Part shown: one piece after another, positions 15,353 through 24,159 of the stretch
Layout: the number at the start of each line of letters is the position of its first letter
How positions within the stretch are numbered: the stretch's first letter is position 1
DNA from: CAZQEZ01 sp964592475
Lineage (GTDB): Bacteria; Bacteroidota; Bacteroidia; Cytophagales; Cyclobacteriaceae
Direction of reading: 5' to 3'
Assembly: GCA_964592475.1 (NCBI GenBank)
Contig: CAZQEZ010000025.1
Location: 1-38,134 of the forward strand
DNA: 38,134 nucleotides
Notes under the pieces: model-generated
What the model was told of the DNA's origin: nothing
The model's database searches: none
The model's input: the letters and a program-made list of their open reading frames with translations, nothing else
Program-made: the position numbers and the translations under genes

Positions 15353-18286
15353 TTATTGGCTAAGCATACTTTTAAATTCATCCTTTTTTTCTTTCGAAAT
15401 ACAGCTTATTATCTTCTGATATAAATCTTGTTGTTCAAAGGGTTTGGGCAAGTATCCGGTCATTCCTTTCGAGATCACTTCTTCACCCGCATTTTGCAAT
15501 GATGTGGCCGTAAGAGCTATAATTGGCAAATCTTTGAAGTATTGCTCTTTTCGCAATCTAACTTTTTCAGTAACTTCAAAGCCAGAGAGTCCCGGCATTT
15601 GCAAATCTAACAGCACAAGATCATATTTATTTTTTTCTATTTTTTGCAATCCCTCTTCTCCGTCTACAGCTTGATCCGCTTTTACGCCCATCATTTCAAG
15701 AAAGCTGACAGCTACAAACATATTTATTTCATTGTCTTCCACTACCAGCACTTTCAATTTGAGAAAGCTAAGATCGGGTAGTTGTTCGCTAACATCAATT
15801 TCTTCCTGCTTTCCTCTGGGTAGATTTATAGTAAATTCAAAGCAAGAGCCCTTTCCCGGTTCACTTGTTACTTCCAGGCGGCCTTGCATTAACTCCACCA
15901 GCTTCTTCGATATTGCTAAGCCTAAACCGGTTCCCCCATACTTTTTATTAATACCCTGATCGGCTTGTAAAAACCTATCAAATATTGATTTTAATTTATC
16001 TTCGTCTATACCTATTCCTGTATCGATTATTTTAAAATTAAGATTGTTATCCTTAGCGGTATTTACAGATAATGTTACACTTCCTTTTTCGGTAAATTTA
16101 ATCGCATTTGATACCAAATTAATTAAAATTTGCCCAATACGCACTTGATCGCCAGTAACATAAGCAGGAACGCCATCGCCAATATGTAAGTTAAGTAAAA
16201 CACCCTTTTCCGATGCTTTATATTTAAAAGTTTCGACAATCCCTCTCAATTGATAATGTAAATTAAAACTTATATTTTGCAGCTGCAGATTGCCCGAATC
16301 TATTTTATTGAAATCAAGTATATCGTTAATGAGTGCCATTAAATTGTCTGCAGAAAACTTCAGGAGCTCTAAATTATGCATCTGGGTTGGTTCTGGCTTT
16401 TGATTCATCATCAACTGGGTTATTCCTAATACCGCATTTAAAGGGGTGCGTATTTCATGACTCATGGTAGAAAGAAATTGCTCCTTAACCTTCGCGGCCT
16501 CTTCTGCAACTTTTTTAGCATTAGTCAATTCTAATTCATGGTTTTTCTTCCAGGTAATATCCTTGTAAAACCACAAATGGCCAACATATGTATTTTCGAT
16601 GTACAATGGCACGTAATCTCTTTCTGTAATTCGTCCATCTTTAAAGTAAACTTCTTCATTGTAAACCGGCAAACGCTCTTGCAGAATCTCATGAACTTTT
16701 ACTACAAATTCGTCAGGATTTTGCATTAAATGCTTTGAATTTTCAGCAGCATCAGAACAATCAATGCCAATCATTTCTGTCGGAGCCATTGGTATTTGAA
16801 AATAATCACAAAATTGATTATTAACCAGCACTATTTGTCTATATTCATTTTCTAGAAGTACAGCACCATTTATATTCTCAATAATGGTGGAAAGCCTGAG
16901 TAGCATTTTTTTTTGCTCATCCTCCATTTTCTTTCGCTGAGTAATATCTTGTATAGTTCCAGCAATCTTGTAAGGCAAGCCATCTTTATGTTTTATTTTT
17001 GCATAGCTCTTCACCCAAATATTTTCTGCATTTTGTTTTTTCAATTGAAACTCCAGATTATAGGCCTTCCCGGTATTGCGTACGGTGTTTATCGCCTTTT
17101 CCACTAACAACCGGTCTTCTTTATTCATCATCTCCAGTATCAAATTTGGCGTTACCAACTGGTTTACCTCTAACGATAGTATTCTGTACACCTCTTTGGT
17201 AAATATAAGCTCACCTGAAGACAACAATAATTCCCATCCGCCCATCCGAGCTAGCTCCTGAGTCTCTTCCAAAAGTTCATCTTTCTCGAGCAGTTTTTTT
17301 TCAGCTTCATATTTCTCAGTAATGTCTCTGGCTATGGCTTTAATATTTTTAAACTTGCCATTTTCATATTCTATTTTGACTTTTTGGCCCAGGTATATCT
17401 CCCGGCCTTCCTTAGTAATTATTGGAAATTCAAAATAAGTATTTTCTATTTGCCCAGCTAGCTTCTTTTGATAAAATTGTCGAACCTTTTGCTGATAATC
17501 ATTTCTAATAAGTTGAAAATATTGCATACCTTCTAACTCTTGCTTGGAATACCCAGTATATTTAATGGTGGTTGGATTTACATATGAAAAGCATAAAGTA
17601 GGATCAATATTAAAAATTAGATCCTCGGCATTCTCAATAAAATGTTTAAAAATTTCAGCTTGAGATTTTTCTTTTTCACGTAAAATATTAACCTCATTAA
17701 CGTTATTCTCAAGTTTTGCTTCATTTAGCCTCAAACTTTGATTTAATTTACTTAATTCTTTATTTGCTTTTTGTAATTCACGAGCGTTTTCATTGGCTTG
17801 TTGTTGTTGATATCTCAAATTTAAATTGGTCATCACAGCATCTGCCAGGGTTCTTAAGGCTTTTCTCTGATCATCATTTAATTCTCTTGGTTGCCGATCA
17901 ATAATACAGAGAGACCCAAGCCTATGTCCTGAAGGAGTAATTAATGGTGCTCCGGCATAAAATCGAATATAAGGCTCCTCAGTAACTAGTGGATTATTCT
18001 TGAAAAGAGGGTGTTTCGTGGCGTTTTTTATTTCCAAAATTTCATCATCCATGATAGTGTATTGACAAAAGGAAATATCGCGACTGGTCTCGTTTAGGTT
18101 AAGTCCAAAACATGATTTGAACCACTGACGATTTTCGTCTACGAAAGTAATTAATGCAATCGGTGCATTACAAATGAATTTAGCTAATTCAGCTAAATCA
18201 TCGTACTCTTTTTCATTAACCGTATCAAGAACATGATAAGAAGAAAGAATTTTTAATCGCTCCTGCTCAATTAAGTTATTGTTCAT
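15353..18286 (-). CDS. Soluble GAF-PAS hybrid sensor histidine kinase with receiver domain
   Basis: A 977-residue cytoplasmic hybrid kinase with no TM helix. An N-terminal GAF domain (about 20-160) contains FCQYTIMD and GHRLGSLCIID. A coiled coil (about 163-215) follows, then three PAS domains: about 212-325 ending in IARDITEK, 340-452 ending in TIQDITQRK, and 465-580 ending in YKDITWKK. HisKA carries H610 in STMSHEIRTPLNA. HATPase_c (about 705-822) has NLVSNAIKFT, DTGIGI and GGTGLGL. The receiver domain (about 845-962) has acidic ED at 850-851, D894 as phosphoacceptor (LVLLDLQMPG) and K948. Lacking an output domain, it should pass phosphate to an Hpt or act on an unlinked partner. It stands alone 3' of the respiratory operon and could be co-transcribed by read-through. 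GAF/PAS ligands are unknown; redox or light is possible. Confidence 0.92.
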   Translation of the reverse strand: MNNNLIEQERLKILSSYHVLDTVNEKEYDDLAELAKFICNAPIALITFVDENRQWFKSCFGLNLNETSRDISFCQYTIMDDEILEIKNATKHPLFKNNPLVTEEPYIRFYAGAPLITPSGHRLGSLCIIDRQPRELNDDQRKALRTLADAVMTNLNLRYQQQQANENARELQKANKELSKLNQSLRLNEAKLENNVNEVNILREKEKSQAEIFKHFIENAEDLIFNIDPTLCFSYVNPTTIKYTGYSKQELEGMQYFQLIRNDYQQKVRQFYQKKLAGQIENTYFEFPIITKEGREIYLGQKVKIEYENGKFKNIKAIARDITEKYEAEKKLLEKDELLEETQELARMGGWELLLSSGELIFTKEVYRILSLEVNQLVTPNLILEMMNKEDRLLVEKAINTVRNTGKAYNLEFQLKKQNAENIWVKSYAKIKHKDGLPYKIAGTIQDITQRKKMEDEQKKMLLRLSTIIENINGAVLLENEYRQIVLVNNQFCDYFQIPMAPTEMIGIDCSDAAENSKHLMQNPDEFVVKVHEILQERLPVYNEEVYFKDGRITERDYVPLYIENTYVGHLWFYKDITWKKNHELELTNAKKVAEEAAKVKEQFLSTMSHEIRTPLNAVLGITQLMMNQKPEPTQMHNLELLKFSADNLMALINDILDFNKIDSGNLQLQNISFNLHYQLRGIVETFKYKASEKGVLLNLHIGDGVPAYVTGDQVRIGQILINLVSNAIKFTEKGSVTLSVNTAKDNNLNFKIIDTGIGIDEDKLKSIFDRFLQADQGINKKYGGTGLGLAISKKLVELMQGRLEVTSEPGKGSCFEFTINLPRGKQEEIDVSEQLPDLSFLKLKVLVVEDNEINMFVAVSFLEMMGVKADQAVDGEEGLQKIEKNKYDLVLLDLQMPGLSGFEVTEKVRLRKEQYFKDLPIIALTATSLQNAGEEVISKGMTGYLPKPFEQQDLYQKIISCISKEKKDEFKSMLSQ

Positions 18287-18386
18287 TTAAGGCAAAATAA
18301 TATTGATGGATTGCCTAAGATAATATATATTGAACGTGAAAAAAAGGTAAATAAATGGGAAGAACTATTAAGTGTAATAAAAACGA

Positions 18387-18989
18387 TCAAAAATTGTAGA
18401 AAGGACTTATCATCAAATAAACCAATACACCTGTAACCGATACATACAACCAGATAGGGTAAGCATACTTAACAATTTTTACATGTTTGTCGAAAATTCT
18501 TCGAATGGCGTAATTCATTGCTAATAATACCAAAGGCACTACCGCCACTGCTAATAAAATATGTGTTAATAATATAAATAAATATACGCCTCTGGGAATA
18601 GTCAGTTGCGATAGTTCTTCCTGACTTACTTCACTATTCGCATCAAAATCGCCATATACTGTGCTGGGAGCACTGGCATGATAAATGACATAGGAAACCA
18701 AGAATAGCGCCCCCAAAATAAAAGCCGTAATCATTAATCTTTTGTGCAAATTTGCCTTTTGTTTTTTAATGGCAATTAAAGCAGCTATTAATAAAATAGT
18801 GGTGGCAGAGTTTATAACTGCATTAAAATGGGGTAATGCAAAAACCCATTTACCTTGAAATATTACTTGCTGAGGCATGATAATTAATACTGCCACTGCC
18901 ACAGGAATAGCCACTGAAAGAATCCAAATTATAATTTTAGACTTTTTATCAGTGGATAAATTTTGTTCAGGATTTCTGTTGGTACTCAT
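18387..18989 (-). CDS. DUF420 membrane protein (CtaG/YozB-like)
   Basis: A 200-residue integral membrane protein with about five TM helices. DUF420 proteins recur at the ends of cytochrome oxidase operons and are suspected assembly factors, but the biochemical role is not known. Histidines occur at HFNAVIN, the VSYVIYHAS segment and THILLA, as in the family. The frame could run further upstream to a TTG, but the ATG at 18989 gives a normal hydrophilic N-terminus (MSTNRNPEQ) and a 23-bp overlap with the SCO1 gene, so it is preferred. It is the last gene of the act-cox operon. No convincing terminator follows. Confidence 0.82.
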   Translation of the reverse strand: MSTNRNPEQNLSTDKKSKIIIWILSVAIPVAVAVLIIMPQQVIFQGKWVFALPHFNAVINSATTILLIAALIAIKKQKANLHKRLMITAFILGALFLVSYVIYHASAPSTVYGDFDANSEVSQEELSQLTIPRGVYLFILLTHILLAVAVVPLVLLAMNYAIRRIFDKHVKIVKYAYPIWLYVSVTGVLVYLMISPFYNF

Positions 18990-19593
18990 AAAGCAATAAT
19001 CTAATTTCAGTGGTAAGTCTATCAATTTCCTCCAGACTTAAACCATTATAATATCCCCTAATCCTATTATATTCATCAAGTAACACAACTTGATGAATAG
19101 CTTCAACTTCTTGCTGATCACTAAGTGGCATTAATAGCTCACAATTACTAAATTCTTGCCATTCATTTTCTAAAAGTGTAACAAAATATAAGTTATCTTG
19201 AATGTCAAATTGATTGACTATTTTTTCTTTATCATTTCCAACTACTATAACTACTGCCCGTAAACTATCTTTTTGCGGCATAAAGAAGTTTAGCAATCTA
19301 GTAATTTGATTAAATTTAATTTGGCAATCATCTCCACATTTACCCTTTACAAAAGCTAGAATGGTAATAACATTTTGTTCAGTAAAAACTGTTGTATCTT
19401 GTAATGAAATTAAATCAACTTGTACAGGAGCTGAATAAGGTTCTTGGCAAGCTGATGGTGGATTGCTAATACCTTCTTCATAATAAACAGGAAGTTCGTA
19501 ATAATTTTGTCCAAAAAGCTGCAGAAAGACATAAATTAGCACAGGCAGTGCTAGTAATGAAACCAATAATCCAGCCTTGAAAATCCATTTCAT
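18967..19593 (-). CDS. SCO1/SenC-family copper chaperone-like protein
   Basis: A 208-residue thioredoxin-fold protein with one N-terminal TM anchor (about 5-27). SCO proteins deliver copper to, or reduce, the CuA site of oxidase subunit II. The copper/redox motif is CGDDC at C86 and C90, and H167 (EAIHQVVLLD) matches the third SCO1 ligand position. The family form TSCPDICP is changed here: both prolines are missing and KGKC precedes. The C-terminal RIRGYYNG strand is family-typical. The position, directly after the oxidase subunit genes and overlapping the DUF420 gene, supports CuA assembly. An extra C49 in the periplasmic stem is unexplained. Confidence 0.82.
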   Translation of the reverse strand: MKWIFKAGLLVSLLALPVLIYVFLQLFGQNYYELPVYYEEGISNPPSACQEPYSAPVQVDLISLQDTTVFTEQNVITILAFVKGKCGDDCQIKFNQITRLLNFFMPQKDSLRAVVIVVGNDKEKIVNQFDIQDNLYFVTLLENEWQEFSNCELLMPLSDQQEVEAIHQVVLLDEYNRIRGYYNGLSLEEIDRLTTEIRLLLYEYQQKS

Positions 19594-19601
19594 TTCAATA
19601 C

Positions 19602-19928
19602 TTAATATCTTACCTGGAAAACACTACCACCTTCTACCAATAATGCAATGATTAACCAAACAACAAATATCATGGGTATTAAAATGGACCATACTAATGT
19701 TTTCACCTCGTGCTTTAAATGCATAAATTCAGAAACTATATAAAAAGCTTTTACAATTGTCATGGCAATGAATATTCCTATTCTTAGAACCTTATAGTCA
19801 TGAGGTAGTGTGAAAGCAACCAAAAACTCCAAGGCAGTTACAATGAACAAAATCCAAAAAGTTCTCCAAATTACTTTGGAATTAGTTGTGTGCTCGTGTC
19901 TCTTTTCTTCAACGTTTGAAGCTGCCAT
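19602..19928 (-). CDS. Cytochrome c oxidase subunit IV-like (CtaF/CyoD type)
   Basis: A 108-residue protein with three TM helices (about 20-40, 47-67 and 78-100), the prokaryotic cytochrome oxidase subunit IV pattern. It includes the family-typical YIVSEFMHLKHEVKTLVW segment between helices 2 and 3. This small subunit stabilises the oxidase and has no cofactors. The short N-terminus is charged (NVEEKRHEHTT). It lies 12 bp after the second subunit III gene and 8 bp before the SCO1 gene, inside the oxidase operon. Confidence 0.85.
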   Translation of the reverse strand: MAASNVEEKRHEHTTNSKVIWRTFWILFIVTALEFLVAFTLPHDYKVLRIGIFIAMTIVKAFYIVSEFMHLKHEVKTLVWSILIPMIFVVWLIIALLVEGGSVFQVRY

Positions 19929-19940
19929 AATAAATATTTT

Positions 19941-20696
19941 TTAAACCAAATAAAAGAATGTAAAAACAAATACCCAAACTAAGTCAACAAAGTGCCAATA
20001 TAAACCGGCTTTTTCCACCATTTCATAATGCCCCTTTTCTTCATATTTTCCTACTACTGCATTATAAAACACTACAAAATTTAATATAATGCCACTTAAA
20101 ACATGAGTACCGTGAAAACCAGTGATAAAAAAGAAGAAAGCGGCAAAAGTAGGCGGACCATATTGATTTATCTGCAAGGTGGCACCTCTAAAAATTGATC
20201 CATCAGCTAACATTCCACCAGCCTCGGTACCATGGATAAAATGCGACCATTCCCAGGCTTGACACCCAAGAAAAGCTATACCACCAATTAATGTCCATAA
20301 CAGCCATTTTTCTACGCCTTTTCTATCCATTCTATGACCAGCCTCTACCGCTAGCACCATCGTTACACTACTGGCAATTAATATAAAGGTCATGATACCT
20401 ACAAACACCAAAGGCAAAGGAACACCATGTAAAAATGGAACTGCTTCAAAAACTTTTTCAGGTATTGGCCAGTATTCTTGTGAAAAAGTAAAGTTTTCTA
20501 CTGATCCACTATAGGACATATGGCTATAGCGAACCAATCCATAAGAAATAAGTAATGCTGAGAATGTAAAAGCATCAGAAAGCAGAAAGAACCACATCAT
20601 CAACTTTCCATAGCTTGCTTTAAATGGAGATTGCCCTCCATCCCATATACTTCTTTTTTTTGTATCATGAAGTACCTCCGCAGAAGTTGTTGCCAT
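19941..20696 (-). CDS. Cytochrome c oxidase subunit III (second copy)
   Basis: A 251-residue COX3-family protein with about six to seven TM helices. The conserved ending GFHGTHVLSGIILN then HFVDLVWVFVFTFFYL carries the family's HFVD(L/V)VW motif. GCQAWEWSHFIHG resembles the usual FQxxEY(x)H loop. It contains a longer loop (about 55-80, SGSVENFTFSQEYWPIPEKV) that the neighbouring copy lacks. The role is structural: it protects subunit I turnover and proton uptake. It lies 24 bp after the shorter subunit III-like gene, and two such genes in tandem are the norm in Bacteroidota oxidase operons. Confidence 0.9.
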   Translation of the reverse strand: MATTSAEVLHDTKKRSIWDGGQSPFKASYGKLMMWFFLLSDAFTFSALLISYGLVRYSHMSYSGSVENFTFSQEYWPIPEKVFEAVPFLHGVPLPLVFVGIMTFILIASSVTMVLAVEAGHRMDRKGVEKWLLWTLIGGIAFLGCQAWEWSHFIHGTEAGGMLADGSIFRGATLQINQYGPPTFAAFFFFITGFHGTHVLSGIILNFVVFYNAVVGKYEEKGHYEMVEKAGLYWHFVDLVWVFVFTFFYLV

Positions 20697-20720
20697 AACG
20701 TTATTAAGTTAGCTTATATA

Positions 20721-21302
20721 TTATTTATTTAACAATAAAAACAAAAACAAATACACCCATAAAAAGTCTAGAAAATGCCAAAACGTAGTTAGCATTTCCA
20801 TTCTGATCATGTTCCTACTATGTATTTTATATTGCAAAGTATTAATTAATACTACTAAAACAAAGACAATAGCGCTAATAATATGAAATCCGTGTAAACC
20901 TGAAAGCACGTAAACAAATGAGCCGGAAGGATTTCCTTCAAAATAAACATCCATGCTATCAAGTTGTAGCCAGGCATAGTATTGACCAATTAAAAATGCC
21001 AGGCCCAGGCCAAGCGTAATTAAAAGCCCAATTTTAATATTATTGATATTGTTTTTTTTGGCCGATAAATAAGCCCAATGCATGGTTACACTACTTAACA
21101 AAATTATACCTGTATTGATAGAAAATAAGGAAGGTAATTCAAACTCTAGCCAATTACCATCAGATTCTCTTACAATATAAGCACTAGTAAGTGCAGCAAA
21201 AATCATAACCACGGAAACAATGAATAACCACAAAGCAAATTTTTGCGGATGCATTGAAAGTGGCATTTTTGCTTTTTCAATTGTATTATTTCTATTATTC
21301 AT
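20721..21302 (-). CDS. Cytochrome c oxidase subunit III-like (first copy, short)
   Basis: A 193-residue COX3-family protein with about five TM helices, shorter than the classical 7-helix subunit III. VYVLSGLHGFHIISA and the closing TTFWHFLDFLWVYLFLFL carry the conserved histidine/WHF(L/V)D motif. The start ATG is at 21302, immediately next to the ctaB stop codon (zero spacing), so translation is probably coupled. Its paralogue follows 24 bp later. The division of labour between the two is unknown. Confidence 0.88.
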   Translation of the reverse strand: MNNRNNTIEKAKMPLSMHPQKFALWLFIVSVVMIFAALTSAYIVRESDGNWLEFELPSLFSINTGIILLSSVTMHWAYLSAKKNNINNIKIGLLITLGLGLAFLIGQYYAWLQLDSMDVYFEGNPSGSFVYVLSGLHGFHIISAIVFVLVVLINTLQYKIHSRNMIRMEMLTTFWHFLDFLWVYLFLFLLLNK

Positions 21303-22202
21303 TTATATTTTATCTAATAAATAAGCTACCTGTACTATAGGTAAATATAAAAATGAACCATACATTATTTTCAATGCCGATTTACGACTTCCATCTTTCA
21401 TCAACCAAAAGGTTTGGCTTAAAAATAATACTCCGCAAACTGTGGCTACTATGGCAGAATTGATGCCGGTAAGACCAAATTTTGCAGGTAATAAACCCAA
21501 TGGAATGAGGAATAATGTATAGATCATTATTTGAATTGCTGTGTTCATATCTTTTTTACCTCCGGAAGGTAATAGTTTAAAACCAGCTTTTTTGTAATCT
21601 TCATCTGCGATCCATGCAATAGCCCAAAAATGAGGAAATTGCCATATAAATTGAATCCCAAAAATAATAACCGCCTCGTAACTAATGGCTCCGGTAGCTG
21701 CTACCCAACCCAATAAAGGTGGTAAAGCTCCGGGAAATGCTCCTACTAAAACTGCTATTGGCCCTACCCTTTTTAAAGGGGTATATACAAAACTATACAA
21801 TAACATGCTGGACAACGCAAGCAGTACGGTAAATAGATTGGTATAAATTAATATTATACCTAAACCAATTATCCCAATAATACCAGCAAATAAAATAGCT
21901 TCATTATTGTCAACTCTACCCGTGGGAAGAGGGCGATTAGCAGTTCGCTTCATCAACTTGTCATAGTCTTTCTCGGCAATTTGATTAATGGTGATAGATG
22001 CACCTGACACCAAAAAACCACCGATACTAAACATTAACAAAGTAAACCAATCAACACTAGCCACGCTACCAAGTATAAAACCAAAAGCGGAAGAAAAGAC
22101 TACCAAAAACGATAATCTTAACTTGACAAGCTCCATGTAGTCCTTTAACTTAACGCGTAATACCTGACCAAAAGATATATTTTCAGCTTTTGTTATTATC
22201 AT
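21303..22202 (-). CDS. ctaB: Protohaem IX farnesyltransferase (haem O synthase)
   Basis: Transfers a farnesyl group to protohaem to make haem O, the precursor of haem A needed by CoxA (EC 2.5.1.141). About 299 residues with about eight to nine TM helices. The UbiA-family prenyl-binding motif ITINQIAEKDYDKLMKRT is followed by ANRPLPTGRV, the CtaB/CyoE signature. The second aspartate-rich loop, AIAWIADEDYKKAGFKLLP, is also present. The frame extends to a TTG at 22220, but the ATG at 22202 has a purine-rich AAAGAAAAA leader and is preferred. It lies between coxA and coxC. No ctaA (haem A synthase) is in the window, so that gene must be elsewhere. Confidence 0.95.
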   Translation of the reverse strand: MIITKAENISFGQVLRVKLKDYMELVKLRLSFLVVFSSAFGFILGSVASVDWFTLLMFSIGGFLVSGASITINQIAEKDYDKLMKRTANRPLPTGRVDNNEAILFAGIIGIIGLGIILIYTNLFTVLLALSSMLLYSFVYTPLKRVGPIAVLVGAFPGALPPLLGWVAATGAISYEAVIIFGIQFIWQFPHFWAIAWIADEDYKKAGFKLLPSGGKKDMNTAIQIMIYTLFLIPLGLLPAKFGLTGINSAIVATVCGVLFLSQTFWLMKDGSRKSALKIMYGSFLYLPIVQVAYLLDKI

Positions 22203-22231
22203 TAATTTTTCTTTATACAATAAAGCCCTAA

Positions 22232-24127
22232 TTATTTTTGTTCTTCTTCTCTTTTCTTGACATCATCATCAACTCCTCCAGCAGATCGTTGATCAAGCAT
22301 TTCGTTTTCATGAGGTAAATTAGATTCATGAGTTTCCGAATAAGGCACAGTTTGTGGAATAAAATCATCTTTCGCTCCTGGCTTGGAATAATCATAAGGC
22401 CATCGATAAACAGTAGGTATTGCACCCGGCCAATTGCCGTGCCCCGGAAGTACAGGAGTAGTCCATTCCAGGGTATTTGATTTCCATGGATTTGTAGAAG
22501 CTTTTTTACCCCAAAATAGGCTATGAAAGAAATTATACAGAAAAATAAACTGCGCTGCTACTGTTAAAAAAGCGGCAATACTGATAAAAGAATTCAAATC
22601 TCCCATCGTGCTGAAGGCATCAAAACTGGTGAAGGAATAGTACCTTCTTGGGAATAAACTGATACCCAAATAATGCATTGGGAAAAATATTAAATAAATA
22701 CCTATAAATGATGACCAAAAATGAATGTAGCCTAATTTATTGTTCATCATTCGACCAAACATCTTGGGGAACCAATGATAAATACCCGCTAACAGACCAA
22801 AGAATGATGCACTCCCCATTACCAGGTGAAAATGAGCTACTACGAAATATGTATCATGTAAAGGCACATCCAGCGCAGAATTACCCAAAAATATACCTGT
22901 CAATCCACCAGAGATAAAGAAAGACACCAGACCGATAGAAAATAACATGGCCGGGGTAAATCTAATATTACCTTTCCATAAGGTGGTTAAATAATTAAAA
23001 ACCTTTACTGCAGAAGGAACTGCGATAATAAGCGTAAGTATCATAAATACGGAACCCAAAAATGGATTCAAACCCGACACATACATATGATGGGCCCAAA
23101 CCACAAAAGACAATATAACAATTCCCAACATTGAACCGATCATTGCACGATACCCAAATATCGGCTTACGTGCATTGGTAGCAATAATTTCTGATGTCAT
23201 ACCCAATGCAGGTAAAAGTACAATATAAACCTCTGGATGTCCTAAAAACCAGAACAGGTGTTGGTATAAAACAGGACTACCACCCACATTAGTTAAAGCC
23301 TCCCCGGCTATATAAATATCAGATAAGAAAAAACTAGTTCCGAAACCTCTATCAAATACTAGAAGAAGAGAAGCCGAGAATAAAACAGGAAATGACAAAA
23401 GACCTATTATTGCAGTCAAAAACAACGCCCATATAGTTAATGGCATTTTAGAAAAAGACATACCTTTGGTACGCATATTAATAACCGTAGATATATAATT
23501 GATACCCGCCATCAAAGTAGAAGCTATAAAGAAAACCATGGCTATGAGCCACATGGTCATACCGCCACCGGAACCAGACAATGCTTCACTTAAGGCACTT
23601 AAGGGGGGGTAAGCAACCCATCCACCAGCTGCCGGACCATCAGGAATAAAGAATGAAACAAACATGATTACACTAGAAACAAAAAATAACCAATAAGACA
23701 GCATGTTCATAAATGGGGAAGCCATGTCTCTAGCACCTATTTGCAATGGAATCAGAAAATTGCTAAATGTACCGCTAAGTCCACCAGTTAAAACGAAAAA
23801 GACCATAATTGTTCCGTGCATGGTTACCATAGCAAGGTAAAACTCAGGGTCTAGCTGACCAGTTTCTGAAATCCATTTACCCAAAAATGGTTTTAGCCAG
23901 ATAAGGTCAGCATCAGGAAAACCTAATTGAAGCCTGAAAACAACTGACAATAAACCCCCTACGATTGCCCAAAACATTGCAGTAAACATATACTGTTTTG
24001 CAATCATTTTATGATCCATACTAAAGACATACTTCGATATGAAGCTTTCTTTATGCTCATGACCATGATCATCACCATGAGACTGATTATCTAGTTCTGT
24101 ATTGGAATGCAAGTCGGTAACTGACAT
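22232..24127 (-). CDS. coxA: Cytochrome c oxidase subunit I
   Basis: The catalytic haem-copper subunit that reduces O2 to water and pumps protons. 631 residues with the 12 core TM helices plus a polar C-terminal tail of about 85 residues. Haem a ligands are H104 (VTMHGTIMVF) and H434. The haem a3 ligand is H432 (VVAHFHLVMG). CuB ligands are H297, H346 and H347 (FLGHPEVY, WAHHMY). E299 of GHPEV and Y301 mark a type A1 oxidase with the D-channel glutamate and the cross-linked tyrosine, and K375 (SAVKVFN) fits the K-channel. The N-terminus (residues 7-26) is rich in histidine and acidic residues. It is followed by ctaB and preceded by coxB with a 32-bp gap. Confidence 0.97.
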   Translation of the reverse strand: MSVTDLHSNTELDNQSHGDDHGHEHKESFISKYVFSMDHKMIAKQYMFTAMFWAIVGGLLSVVFRLQLGFPDADLIWLKPFLGKWISETGQLDPEFYLAMVTMHGTIMVFFVLTGGLSGTFSNFLIPLQIGARDMASPFMNMLSYWLFFVSSVIMFVSFFIPDGPAAGGWVAYPPLSALSEALSGSGGGMTMWLIAMVFFIASTLMAGINYISTVINMRTKGMSFSKMPLTIWALFLTAIIGLLSFPVLFSASLLLVFDRGFGTSFFLSDIYIAGEALTNVGGSPVLYQHLFWFLGHPEVYIVLLPALGMTSEIIATNARKPIFGYRAMIGSMLGIVILSFVVWAHHMYVSGLNPFLGSVFMILTLIIAVPSAVKVFNYLTTLWKGNIRFTPAMLFSIGLVSFFISGGLTGIFLGNSALDVPLHDTYFVVAHFHLVMGSASFFGLLAGIYHWFPKMFGRMMNNKLGYIHFWSSFIGIYLIFFPMHYLGISLFPRRYYSFTSFDAFSTMGDLNSFISIAAFLTVAAQFIFLYNFFHSLFWGKKASTNPWKSNTLEWTTPVLPGHGNWPGAIPTVYRWPYDYSKPGAKDDFIPQTVPYSETHESNLPHENEMLDQRSAGGVDDDVKKREEEQK

Positions 24128-24159
24128 ACGCTTTAATATTTTTAGTTTATTTTATTAAC

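Noticed and set aside
18990..19025. Upstream TTG start for the DUF420 protein
   Set aside because: The ATG at 18989 gives a normal N-terminus and a shorter overlap with the SCO1 gene.
22228..22425. Minus-strand ORF of 65 codons at the end of coxA
   Set aside because: It is an alternative frame inside the well-conserved coxA reading frame with no homology-like features.
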